64,000 nucleotides of DNA. It comes from Peribolospora baueri (taxonomy: Eukaryota > Basidiomycota > Peribolosporomycetes > Peribolosporales > Peribolosporaceae). Shown piece by piece: positions 46,685 to 57,412 of the stretch. The notes under the pieces are model-generated. The model saw nothing but the letters and a program-made list of their open reading frames with translations. It was not told the origin of the DNA and ran no database searches. The DNA lies in NCBI GenBank assembly GCA_029717555.1, contig JAMDHS010000021.1:205883-269882 (forward strand), given 5' to 3'. Each line of letters starts with the position of its first letter. The stretch's first letter is position 1. The position numbers and the translations under genes are program-made.

Positions 46685-47000
46685 CTTTCCGTGATTGGCT
46701 AGCTTTCGCTCGCTCCATTCCTGGGCCTTCTCTCCGTATCTATAAGGCCGTGGGCGCCGGGCCACATCAGGCCGAGCAGTCGACTCGTCAGTTGAAAATA
46801 TTGCACTCTCGGAATCCGGACCGACCGACGTTCGTGTGTGGAGACGGAGGCAGAGAGCAGGGCGGGGTCGGCTTGAGCGGCAGATCCAACGCCGCAGCAC
46901 CGACGCTTGCCGCAGTTTTCGGGACGGACGTGCGGATAGTCGATCTTCGCAGCCTTCGAACGAGCAACAATCCAGACTTCCACAAACGGCCGCCTCGAAC
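46685..47000. promoter_or_regulatory. Bidirectional promoter rhamnosidase-like / SYO1
   Basis: This is a 316-bp divergent gap. On the minus strand CTTATAGATA (plus 46738-46747) is a TATA-like element about 55 bp upstream of the hydrolase ATG. No CACGTG is present. Confidence 0.4.
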
Positions 47001-49989
47001 ATGGGCAAGTCTCAATTTAGAAGGAAGACCCGCTCGGCGAGGCACAACCCCCTCTCTCGGCCTTCTATCGCCGTAGACGTGGGCGGCTCCTCCCCCTCCG
47101 CAACAAACGAGGCGCTGCTGCCCGTGCTGGAGAAGCTGAGCGCGGTGTCGGCGGGCGACCGGACGTGGGCATGCGCCGCGGTGAACAACCTGATCGCTTC
47201 GGACAAGGCAACGAGGCGCTTGCTGCTTGGCAAAGGCGTTGTCGGCCTGCTCATCCAGCGATTGGCGGACACGGAATGGGAGACTCGCGTCGAGGCCTCC
47301 GGAGCGCTGAGGTGGGTAGTTGCCGAGGCACGCCCTGAGCCAGAGGAAAAGTCGAACTGACGTCCCGATCTGTGCGCGTCACAACAGAAATCTCTGCATC
47401 GATGGAGGTTATGATGTCCGTGGAGAGATGTTCAACAAGAACATCCTTGCTCCGTTATTTGTCCAAATGGATTATGTGAGCGCGCGTTCTCTTTTGCTCC
47501 CAGTAGGTACCAGGCTCATTTCCCGGTTCCGTCTTTCAGATCTCTTCCAATATGTCCTCTTCACAATCTCCCGCTTCCACCTGTGAGCCTAAAGCTCAAG
47601 GGGACGGAACAACCGAAAAGAATAGGAAAGCTCTCCGTAAGGAACGTCAGGCGGCGGAGGCGGCGGCTACGGGCAAGAGCGGGGGCGGCGTTTCTGTGGA
47701 CGGCGAGGCAGAGACGCAGCGGAAACTCATGCTTGAGTTTGCAGAGAACGTGGTCACGATTCTTTGGTGTCTTGCGTGAGTAGGTTCTTCCTTCGGTTGT
47801 CTCCCAAACCGCTGACTGACAACTTTGGCTGAACAACATTGCAGGGAGACGTCGTCGAAAATTATGCAGGGCCTAAATGCTAGAGTATCCGAGCTGCTTC
47901 CCTTCCTGATGGGCTTTATCCAGCTCGCCGCTTCGGCGACGCTGGATCCGTCCAGTGAAGAAACACAGATGCGTCAGAAAGTGAAGAAAGGCACACGAGA
48001 AGAGTGCGTCACCGTGGACGACGTGGGTTTGGCTTGTGGTGAGTCAGGCTTTGGAGAGAGATAGCTCCCTTCGGAATCCGGATCAATAACAATCTTTCCC
48101 GTTTTCTGTATTGTCCATGAATCGTAGCACACACTCTCTATACGCTCACGGACGAGAATGCGCCGCTTTCTGCCGCACTCGCCTCGAATGAGGCCTTCCT
48201 CAGCATTCTCTCCCGCATCGTCTCGACTGCATCAATCACCGACCCCGCCTCGTTCCCGCATCCTTCGGCTGGCGCTCTCCTTGCTGTCCTCGCGTGCGGA
48301 ATTCTCCGCAACCTGGCAGGGACGCAACTTCCCGATTCCGTCCATGTACAGCTGGACGTGCCGGGCGGAACAACGGTCGCCTTCGAGGCGTTCGAGGATC
48401 GAGCCGTCATTCCCTTACTGGTGGGCTTGGTGTCTCGCACGAACCTCGAGTCTGTGGCCACTCGGGTCGAGTCAATATCTCGAAGGACCCACGAGAAGGA
48501 CGTTCCTGCGGAGGAGAAGGAGAAAATCCGACAGGAGGCGCGAGCGCGAGGAGAGGACGAGACCAGCCTCACCGCCGTGCAGCTCGCCCTTGAAATCTTG
48601 GGGAGCATCTGCGGAGAGACGGGAGACGGTGATGAATGGGAAGAGGCTGAGAACGCAGACGAGGAGGACGACCCGATGGATGCCCTTGTGGACGATGCTT
48701 CCGACGCAGACGGCAAGGAGGACGACATGGGAGCGGAAGGAGACGGGGCCAAAGGTGGTAAGGCCACTTCGCTCTCCCCGCGACTGGCTAGGCTCTTTGG
48801 CGAACTAGGGCTACCGGAACGGCTAGTTTCTCTTGCGAGGCCCACGACCGCCTCATTCCCATCCGTCTCTGGTGCGCCAACGTCTCAACAGTCGGCTGGC
48901 AATCCTTTCCCGGCCGCCAATGGCAAGACGGGTGCCTCTCCGATCGAAGACTTAGGCGGTCGTCTGCGTGTCGTCCACCTGCGCGCCCTGTCCGCCCTGT
49001 CGAACCTCGTCCTCTCCATCTCCTATGCATTGCCCTCTCCATCCTCCGGCCCGTCCGAAGCTGAGATAGCCTCTTGGCGGGAGTACGTTGCCAGCGTCCG
49101 TCCTATCGTACAAGGCGTGTGGGACGCATTGTATGGGATCGCTACGAGCGTGGCGACCATCGACACTGTCGTCAGGCACCGCACCGCTGCGAACCAGCAG
49201 GGCCGGGGTCCGCGAGAGGAGGACGGCGAGTCGGAGGGACACGACGGAAGGGAAATGGTTGAAAGCGCCGTCGCCGGTCTCTGGGGTGTTACCAAGATGA
49301 CCCAAGGGGACCTGATGCTCACTCCCCAGCACGTTCCTTCCCTGGTCGCCGCCTATCGTTCCGCCGTCACCGACTCTATGCGCGTCAAGTGCATCGGCGT
49401 CTTGAGTTGCCTCGCCCAGCGGCCGAACGCGATCGAGGACAACCGGGTGGGTCATGTGTTCTCGCGGATGAAGTGTTTGGAAATGGTCTCTGACGCCGCC
49501 ATTCCCCCCGCAAACTGACAGACGATCGGTAACTTCCTCATGCACGTCATCCTGTCCCTACCGTCTCACCCATCCATCCCTCCCAATCCGGCCACTCCGG
49601 CGTCTGGCTTCGCGCCCTTTGAGCCGCGAACGACACCAGAGGCGCTTGTGGCCGCGCTCAATGGCGTGTTCGACGTATACGCCGATGAGGAAGCTCCGTA
49701 CGATGGGCCGGTCTTCAGACAAGGCGGGTTTACGGCTGTTTTGGAAGGAGCGCAAAAGGCCGTTAAGCAGATGGTGAGCGGGCGTGTGTCTGGGTTCGCA
49801 AGGCTTGTCTCGGCCGAGTGTTCATGTCCCGTCTCCCCTCTGACCCGACCCGACCCTTGCACCACCGTCCCCCAAAAGGCTCGCCGTATAGACCGCCGCA
49901 AGTTCCCGTCTTTGCGCGTCTCCGCGGACGAGGCCATCGATAACCTCGTGGCCTTTGTGCGATACCGGAAGCAGGTCGAGAGGGGTTGA
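47001..49989 (+). CDS. SYO1: ARM/HEAT-repeat ribosomal-protein import adaptor Syo1 (HEATR3)
   Basis: Syo1 captures uL5 and uL18 in the cytosol and carries them with Kap104 to the nucleus for 5S RNP assembly. The seven exons are 47001-47311, 47388-47475, 47540-47775, 47845-48038, 48128-49446, 49522-49773 and 49879-49989 (2511 nt, 836 residues). The N-terminus MGKSQFRRKTRSARHNPLS is the basic family start. ARM repeats begin with RTWACAAVNNLIASDKATRR, GLLIQRLADTEWETRVEASG and LRNLCIDGGYDVRGEMF, and continue through VVTILWCLAETSSKI and GILRNLAG. An acidic loop (about residues 450-490, EEAENADEEDDPMDALVDDA) sits where Syo1 binds uL5/uL18. The length is near the usual (about 620-840). Confidence 0.88.
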
Positions 49990-50252
49990 GTCCGTCAAGA
50001 TTTGATGGGCACACTGCCCTCCCCTCTCCTTTTCCTTTTCTTTTCTTTTCCGTCTTGCACTGGAGTCAGCTAGCTCCGCATTAACACGTGGTGCAATGGC
50101 TAATGGCGCGAGGAAAATGTCCCGCTCCTCAGTGTGAAGGAGACCATCCGGTGTGAAGCGGTGATACATACATGCATGTGTGGTCCAGTCGCCGGAACGT
50201 CTAGCCCTGAGTGTCTAGCCTAACGATGTCTACATCAGGACGTGCGCCTTTT

Positions 50253-53214
50253 TCACGCGTACACGCCAAGCCTGTCAAAGTCCGGTGCCCAAGCTCCCAT
50301 GCCGTTGTAGATGACCAACGTGTTGTTCTTGCTCGAAGGCTCGAACCCGGACAACGAAGCTTTGTAGTTGTGCGTCACGTTGCTCCATGATTGACCCTTG
50401 TTTGTGCCGGTGAGCGCGCAGCCAGGAAGAGAAGAGAGGGTGAAGACCACGTGCGGGTTGACGTCAGCTCAGCCCGGTCGCGCTCCGACGAATCGAAGGA
50501 GTCAGCTGTTGTCCAGGTCGCCATCTGAATCTCGGGTGCGACGCGGCGTTTGCGCCGACTCACGCTGAGAGGAAAGTTGACTTTCTGAGCGTCCCCTCCA
50601 TTGACGGACACGAAAGCGTCTCGTGAGTTGATGCCCGTTGAAGTCTGGAAGGAGACGTCGGCGCTGCTCGGAGGGGGAACCCATCACGACGGCGCAAACG
50701 GCGCACAGCGGTGAGAGATCCGCGGGACTACAGAATCATCGGCGTAAAAGAAGAACTGCCTACTTGATATAGTCAAAAGCGACGTCCTTAGCGACAAAAA
50801 AAGGAATGCGAATTAGCGCTATGAGTTAGGCATGACTCGCGGACCGAAAAGGGAATGGCTCACCATGGTCGAACCGGGTCCACTCCGGACGCCCGTTAGC
50901 GTCAGCGTCCCATTCGTGGTGGAATTCTGGCCGCTGCCGACGTAGCCAACTTTGCGACCGCCGCTGCAGGTGGAGCAGTCGACGACTCGGGCGCCGCCAT
51001 CGAGGCTGCCGGATTCGGCTTCGTACCAGACGGCAGGACGGGAAGGAGGTGCGTATTCGATGTTCGAAAGGTGCAAGGCGAGGATGCCGTGTGCGTCGAC
51101 GGCTGCTGTGAAGCTGATGCAGAAGTGGAAGATGGGCAAATACAGAAAAGGTCAGAATCGAAAAAATCCACTCAGTCGAGGGAGATGGGAAAAAAGGCTC
51201 ACTTGGACACTCCAGAAGCCGTCTGTCCCGACCACATGTCCTTCGCGTCCGCTCTGGAAATGTTCGCGTCGCGAAAATCGATGGTGAACGCTTTCCGACT
51301 CTCATTTCTAAAGTTGAAAGCTGCGAGGACAAAGTTTGCTCCGCTCAGTTTCCCGCCCCATACGTCCTTGTCGTCCGTGTACCTCCTCAGATGGCGGGAC
51401 GCCAGACCGAGCGGGTCCTGGTTCGCGGCGAGCACGGCGGGGTTGGTGAGGATGTCGATCGAATCACGGGTGAGAGCGGTCATGTTGGTCGACACCATCA
51501 GTGGGGATTTGTTGATCGCCCAAAGGGTGAACTGCGTGCGCTGCTCGGCGAGGGTAAGGCCGCCTGGGCCACCGCCTCCGCCGCCACCATTTGGGTTGTT
51601 CCCTACTTCGAGCTGGAATGTCGGCGATAGAACGTGTGCAAAAGAGGGCCGTCCAGGTTCAAAGTCAGGACGAGGACAATGATGGATAGGAAACGTCCGT
51701 TCGAACGACATTCTCTCACCAGGTCCATATCGGCAAAAGCGCCCGGCTCCACTCTAGGGGCGACGGGCACAAACTCATTCACAATTCGCAGGATGTCAAC
51801 CCACGCCTTGTAGACGTCGTTGCTAAAACGGGCGAATGAAGAAAACGTGGACCTGTCAGGCGGAGGTAGGACGAACAAACCTTTCAAGAAATAAAGAAGA
51901 AAAAAGCTTCACCTCATCCTGTACGAGTTGCTCACGGCCTCGGCCCAGGTAGAGGGGTCTTGAACGCCCCACTGAATTCGGTCCACGGTCAGCACATATT
52001 TCGGATGCGATATAAAGACCCATCCAAAAAATTTCGCACGCATACCTACTTCACAGAGGGCATATGCCGTCTTTGTCGCTCCGACTTGCTTCAGTGCGTC
52101 TCTCATTGCGGTGAATCGAGGCTGGCCAGAGATGGATGGACACGGTGAGCCAATGTGATGTCGATCAGCATACCTCAGGAAAAAATGGCACGACACCCAC
52201 AATGACGGACGTGTTGGGATGGTACTCGACAAACGTCTGCGGGTGCGGGAGGAGAGGGAACATGGACAGGTCTATGAGTTTTGTGGATGGAATCGTACTC
52301 CCGGATGCAAGAACGTCTCACGTTCTTCGAGGCCTGGCAGTTGTCGTACTTGAGCAGCTCGGCATTCCAGCTGTGGAACACTGTCGCATCTTGCACTTCG
52401 TAGCCTACAAAAGCAAGAAGCGAGGACGCTGAGTCCTCCAAAACCGCACACGGAGGAGGATGAGAGAGGTGGAACCCACCAAGGCTACCGATCCGGTTCT
52501 CGCACCCGTTACACAGATCGCAGCTCTTGTAACCGGCGTCGCTGTAGATGCCAAACTTGAGGCCCTTGGATTGGACGTAATCCGAGATGGGTTTGATACC
52601 GTTTGGAAAACTAACCAAGGGGGGGCGAGGTGGAAGAAGGGGTGATGAACACCGTCGGCGCCAGACCGGGAAATGAGCTACTCGACTGAGGACAGCAAGG
52701 TTCAGTCGGATGTGGCCGCTCTCACCGAGTGGCATCCCAAGTGATGGAGCCATTGGCGTCTCGCTCTGTCCCTTGCCAGCCACAATCGATTTGGAAGTAC
52801 TACAGCGGGCGACAGCGACGGCGTCGGGTCAACTCGGGCAACGAGAACGAGCAGGGCCCATCTGGGGCTCACCTTGTAGCCCGACTTGTCCAGACCGGAT
52901 TTGAGGAGGCCGCCAATGGCGCTATAAATCTGCGTTTCGTTCGGCGCGCAGTTCACGTCGTTGTAGGACTGCCAAGAAGACGAAGAGAAGCGTGGGCGAA
53001 AGCACCATGTGGGGAAAAAGGAGAATATAACGACGACGCTCACGTTGTACCCCATGATCGGCGTCCTGCTCAGGCCGTTGTCCAACGCCCGCACACGTTC
53101 GCAGCCAGTGAGGGCCAGGAGGGCGAGGAGGATGATGGAAAAGGAGCTAGGGAAACCATGGAAGGAGGAGGTCTTTCGACCAGTGCCTGCCGACGATCGC
53201 ATCTTGTCCGACAT
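50253..53214 (-). CDS. Secreted GH27 alpha-galactosidase with C-terminal CBM35-like domain
   Basis: The fourteen exons are 53044-53214, 52873-52968, 52726-52799, 52480-52610, 52322-52404, 52174-52236, 52050-52121, 51913-51971, 51720-51822, 51203-51612, 50864-51113, 50764-50786 (23 nt), 50564-50663 and 50253-50396 (1779 nt, 592 residues). The signal sequence contains SFSIILLALLALTGC. The GH27 barrel starts LDNGLSRTPIMGYNSYND, then YFQIDCGWQG, GIYSDAGYKSCD, and the nucleophile Asp178 in LLKYDNC. The acid/base region is ADMDLLEVGN. A poly-Gly insertion precedes TLAEQRTQFTLWAINKSPLM. After the C-terminal antiparallel domain comes a carbohydrate-binding module (AVWYEAESGSLDGGARV to PDFDRLGVYA). 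The enzyme hydrolyses terminal alpha-1,6-galactosides such as melibiose or galactomannan. Confidence 0.92.
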
Positions 53215-54437
53215 TGGTTGATGGGGAACGACAGGTACGGTAGGTCCGTAGGAAAAGGCGATGGCCTGTCCGAGCGGACGAGCGTTTATATGTGACAAGT
53301 CATGTTGGCCTGCGTCTTCGTCCCGACGAGACGAAGAAGGCGGTCGGTCGGACGAGCAAGCAAGCAGATAAGCGAGGATATGGATGGGGTGGAGGACAGT
53401 GGGATGGCGTCAGAGATGGCCGAGATGGTGGCTCGGCCATCTCACCGTCTCGGTCATCTCTGACGAACCAACCAACCGGTCCGGGGCCCCGCGGAGAGTC
53501 AGCTCTCTTTTCACCGCTCTCTCTCTCAACCAAGCAAGACAAGACAAGACAAGACGTAGACGAAGACGAAGGTGGAGCCAGCCTCGCCGGCCCCGGCTCT
53601 TGCTTGCCTTGCCGTGTCTGCCTAGCGGTGCAGAGGTGTGACCGGCGGGCGGAAGCGGGAGAAGGATAACGATGGTGAGCGAGGTGAAGTGTCGAAAGCG
53701 ATCCGAAGCCGTTGACGGTCAATATTCTTTCTCGACCTGCCTCTCTCCTTCCACAAGAGCGAGGACGAGAGTGGCATCCACTAAGCGGCTAGAACAAGTT
53801 GACCGTCCATCCATATACAGTATCAAGTCGCTTCCCGACGTCGGCCACATCTCATCCTTCCCGTCGTCGTCGCCGTCGTCTATCGTCAATCCACGCACAG
53901 CCATCTTGAGATTGTTCCGCCTCGCATCGTGGCCTTCTCCTTCGCTCTCTAGCCGTCCAGCTCGCTCCCGGGTCCTTGACGTGTGTCTTCCGGTGGGCGC
54001 TGAGCTAAGCGCACCTTGGAGCTGAAAAAGCCTGCGAGCGGTCCCTCGAGTGCGCCCTGCGTGCCTTCCCGCCCTCGCATGTAAGTACTGTTGGGCTGAA
54101 TTCGTCCGACGCCGTTGGCCCTTCCGATGAGTGCCAATGCCGCCGACGCCCGGCGGTGGCGTTTTTGAGGCCGTCGCAGTGCACGCGGTGCTTGGCGTGC
54201 TGTCGTCATATTTAAGCCCTTGGCCTCCGTTAGGTACGCTCGAGGGGAGACAGACGTCCGTGCGGGCTTGAATCGAATCAATCGTAGGCGTAGGCGTATG
54301 CCAGTGTCTCGAAGCGCATGGTCCTTTTGAACTAGCAGGCGGCCGACGACGTATAAGGACTTGACCGCCTCAGCCATGTATCATCCTTTTCTCTCCTTCC
54401 CCATCCCCTTCACACCTCCTACCCCATCCCACACACC
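53215..54437. promoter_or_regulatory. Long divergent promoter GH27 / BRI3-like gene
   Basis: This 1223-bp region has no supported gene. It contains an imperfect palindrome at 53409-53464 (arms 53409-53430 and 53443-53464, 20 of 22 matching) and a CAAGA repeat near 53528-53556. Its length fits a regulated promoter for the galactosidase. Confidence 0.5.
53409..53464. repeat. 22-bp imperfect inverted repeat upstream of the alpha-galactosidase
   Basis: The arms GTCAGAGATGGCCGAGATGG (53409 on) and CACCGTCTCGGTCATCTCTG (53443 on) are near-perfect reverse complements around a 12-bp centre that itself contains CTCGGCCATCT. It lies about 195-250 bp upstream of the alpha-galactosidase ATG, a usual place for an operator, but function is unknown. 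Confidence 0.65.
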
Positions 54438-55176
54438 ATGCCCGAAACAACGGAAAAGATCCACCAGTATTACCACCCTACCAACCCGGATTCCACGGAA
54501 GCCGACGCTCCCACCTACGTTCCCCCTCAGGAAGCAGCGCCCGCCAGCGCGCCGACCCAACAGCCCGCCCCAGCGGCTCAGTACGCTCAGCCCCCCGCTC
54601 AGCAAGGACAACAGGCCTTCATGCCTAACCAGCAGCACCAAGTTCCCGGCATGCAAGCCCCACCGGGACAAGGCGTGGACCCGACCGTGCAGCAGGGCCA
54701 AAACTTCCAAGCGATGCGTGCGTGCCAGTTAGCACAGCCCCTGTGAATTCCGTTTTCGACGACCTTTAATCCGACGTAACTGCTTCTTCCTTTTTTCTTT
54801 CACCCATAGTCATGGCGCAGTGCGCGAACGGAAACCACCAGTACAAGTAAGTCGGGCAGGAGCGTTTCTTTCTTGCCTTGGCTTGCGGGTCAGAGGGAGA
54901 ACGGAAAAAAAAAAAAAAAAAAAAAAGCAGGCGGCCAACATGTGGCGTTTTCCTTTGTCTTTGTTCTCCAACAGCACGTCTTACGGCATTATCGGCATCA
55001 TCGTCGCCGTCATCTGCTGCCCGTGTGGTCTCCTCGCTCTCCTGTGAGTTCGTCGTCGCTCTGCACGGCCTCGTCTTAGCGCACATGGCGAACGCTCACC
55101 CCGTCGCAACCCCTTCTTTCCCTCCAGCGTCGACCGCAAGAAGCAGTGCGCCCGCTGCGGACATCGGCTCGAGTGA
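54438..55176 (+). CDS. Small BRI3-like membrane protein
   Basis: The four exons are 54438-54717, 54810-54846, 54975-55043 and 55128-55176 (435 nt, 144 residues). The first 95 residues are Pro/Gln/Ala-rich and disordered. The C-terminal 50 residues form a module: a Cys in AQCANGNHQYNTSYG, a hydrophobic segment (IIGIIVAVICCPCGLLALL) and a terminal pair DRKKQCARCGHRLE. This arrangement resembles brain protein I3 (BRI3) and related LITAF-like zinc-and-membrane modules, which associate with endosomal or lysosomal membranes. That likeness is inferred from layout. A 22-nt poly-A tract lies in intron 2 (54905-54926). Confidence 0.75.
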
Positions 55177-55675
55177 ACGGAGACCGCTCGACCGCCGCCT
55201 GTTCTCAATTCTCCCCGCCTTTTTCCCGACGCCTTAACGTTTGAGGTCCGCCCTTTTGACACACTACACTCTCTTCTTCCATCCCGAGTCCTGCTAGAGT
55301 ATGGGGGGACGCGCACCTTCTCCCTGTTCTACAACGACGATGGCATGGCCAAGCCCTACCTACCCACCTTCCTTCCTTCCAACGATATCCGTCCCCCCCT
55401 TCTCTTCCCCTTTTCCCTGCTGTTGAATGGATGCAGATGCAGAATCTCCCCCATGGATATTTTACCCCGGCAAAAAACGCTTGTGTATCGGTCGCTCTCT
55501 TAATGAATTTGAATTTCACCAGCAATCGATTCCCCCTTTTTTCCAATACACCTCTGTCTCGAGAATTCGAAGCGACGACTCCTCTCAAGGAAAGGCCTAT
55601 ACATACCCCCCGGAATGCGGCGCTCTACACTCGAAAGATCGTCCAAGAGCGAAAACAGACACCACCACCACACGT
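55177..55675. other. Convergent intergenic region, no gene seen
   Basis: This is 499 bp between the 3' ends of the BRI3-like gene and pyrophosphatase. CT-rich stretches are present; no coding or RNA signal is seen. Confidence 0.55.
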
Positions 55676-57168
55676 TCAGAGAGCGGCGCTGGAGATGAAG
55701 AACCACTTGTCGACCGAGGCGTCGATCGGCGCGGGCGGCTGCGGGCTGTGCTGAGGCACAGAGACGACGACCGGGTCCGTGGGAGACACCTTGTGGGGGC
55801 CTTCCTGGGTGGTGTTGGTGCTGTGGAAGAGAGTCGTCGGCAGCGCCGGTCAGATCCGCGGTTCCTTCCATCAGCGCCTGCCATCCAAAACGGCAAAGTG
55901 ACAACTCGGGCAACGCACAGGTTGATGTCACCAGCAGGCTGCTGGCCCTTCGTGAGGCGCCGCCAGGCCTCGTGGCACTCGAGGATCGTCTCCGTGGCGT
56001 ACTTCTTGTTCTTGAACTCGCCGGAGAAGGCGAACGAGTTCTCGGGCTTGCCATCGGGGATCTGTACAGAGTGGACGGAACGGGCTCAGCCACGGCACCC
56101 GTTGCGGCAGTTCTCGAAGAAAAAAAAAAGGATGAAGTCGGCATGCCCACCTTGTAGATCCTGAACCACTCGTTCGAGGCGCGGAGGAGACCGGGGAGCA
56201 TGCGCTCCACGTCCTCAATGTCGTTGAGCTTCGAGGCCATCTCAGACTTGACGTCAATGACGAAGATCTATACCGACAGACATGCGCATCCGTCAGCGTC
56301 TCTAATCCATCCCTGAGAGCTGTCACTCCCGCGACGCCGCTTCCCGCACCTTCCAGTCCAGCTCCCCCTCGTCAATCAGAGCAGCGGCACCGAGGACCTT
56401 GACCTGCTTGACCTGGCCGGTGTAACCGACGGTCTCGCCAATCTCGCAGACGTCCAGCGGGTCGTTGTCGCCCTTGGCCTTGGTTTCCGGGTGGGTCACG
56501 TTGGGGTCCTCCCAGGTCTGTTTGCGCAGGCGGGACCGCCGTTCGTGTGAGATTGGAGCCAGACACTGTGAACGCCACGGCCACTCATAGCTGACATCGC
56601 AAGACGGCGCGGACTCACCTGAGGGAAAGCGCCATAGTTCCAGATGTAGCCGTGGTGGGGGAAGCAGTTGCGCACGAAGCGCAGCTTGCCCTTCTTCGTG
56701 TCCTGCTTGATCGGGTTGAGCGCGTCCTCCTTGGAAATCTCGAGCTTGGCGTTGGTCCACCTCGGGATCTCGACGACCATGTTAAGGATGGTCTTGCTCT
56801 CGTCGGCGAAGAGCGGGATGTCGTGGAAAGCCGACAACGGCTTGCCGTCCTTCTCCAAGAACACCCGGTAGTCTTTGAGGACGTGGAAAGGAGAGAAGCG
56901 CAGAACGCACCCGTCAGCGCAACGGACCTCTCTCTAATTCGACAGGTGCACAACCCAGTGATCCCAACAAGCGAGTAGCAAGATCGACTGGCCGGCGGAC
57001 GAGCACTCGACGGAGCCGCCGCTCACCGAACGTGTTGGGCGCGCCGACGACGCGAGCCTGGAACTCGGAGGAGCTGGACATCCTTGCGGCGGCGAAAGAG
57101 GCGAATTGACGGGAGGAAGCGAGGTGATGGGTATTTGCTGCGAGTCTACGGAGAGCGGCAGAGTGCAT
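55676..57168 (-). CDS. IPP1: Inorganic pyrophosphatase, with possible mitochondrial extension
   Basis: This enzyme hydrolyses pyrophosphate to phosphate and drives biosynthetic reactions. The six exons are 57027-57168, 56619-56872, 56350-56517, 56151-56267, 55919-56061 and 55676-55820 (969 nt, 322 residues from the first ATG). Family I motifs are [56 protein letters not shown] and the metal-binding signature [13 protein letters not shown]. The first 29 residues ([20 protein letters not shown] then QFASFAAAR) look like a mitochondrial presequence. A second in-frame ATG at 57079-57081 ([13 protein letters not shown]) would give a 293-residue cytosolic form matching yeast Ipp1. A TATA-like element at about 57203-57211 lies only about 35 bp from the first ATG, so some transcripts may begin inside the presequence. 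Confidence 0.94.
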
Positions 57169-57412
57169 CCAAAAGGAAGAGGGGTCGTGGTCTGGGGGGG
57201 TGGTATATAAGGAGAACGTTCATTCGCTTGTTCTTCCCGTCGGGCGATCTCGCTTTCTTCGAAGGCGCCGCACTGCGGAACTCACGTGAGGCGTATGTAT
57301 GTACATATTTGGCGTGCTGCGGATGTACTATACACGTATGTATACGTATACTGGCAGATAACCCGCGACCATTCACATCTCGCCCATCGTCTACGCACCA
57401 TCTCTTCCCCAA
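57169..57412. promoter_or_regulatory. Bidirectional promoter IPP1 / CK2 beta with TATA element
   Basis: This is a 244-bp divergent gap. TTATATA on the minus strand (57203-57211) serves the pyrophosphatase side. Toward CK2 beta, alternating TATGTA/ACGTAT sequence (57294-57352) contains four upstream ATGs that open only short frames, so the CK2-beta transcript probably begins after about 57355. Confidence 0.5.

Noticed and set aside
53672-54025. A 117-codon plus-strand frame upstream of the BRI3-like gene
   Set aside because: Ser/Arg-rich composition, no motif, no splice logic. It lies in the promoter of the galactosidase and looks like leader or non-coding DNA.
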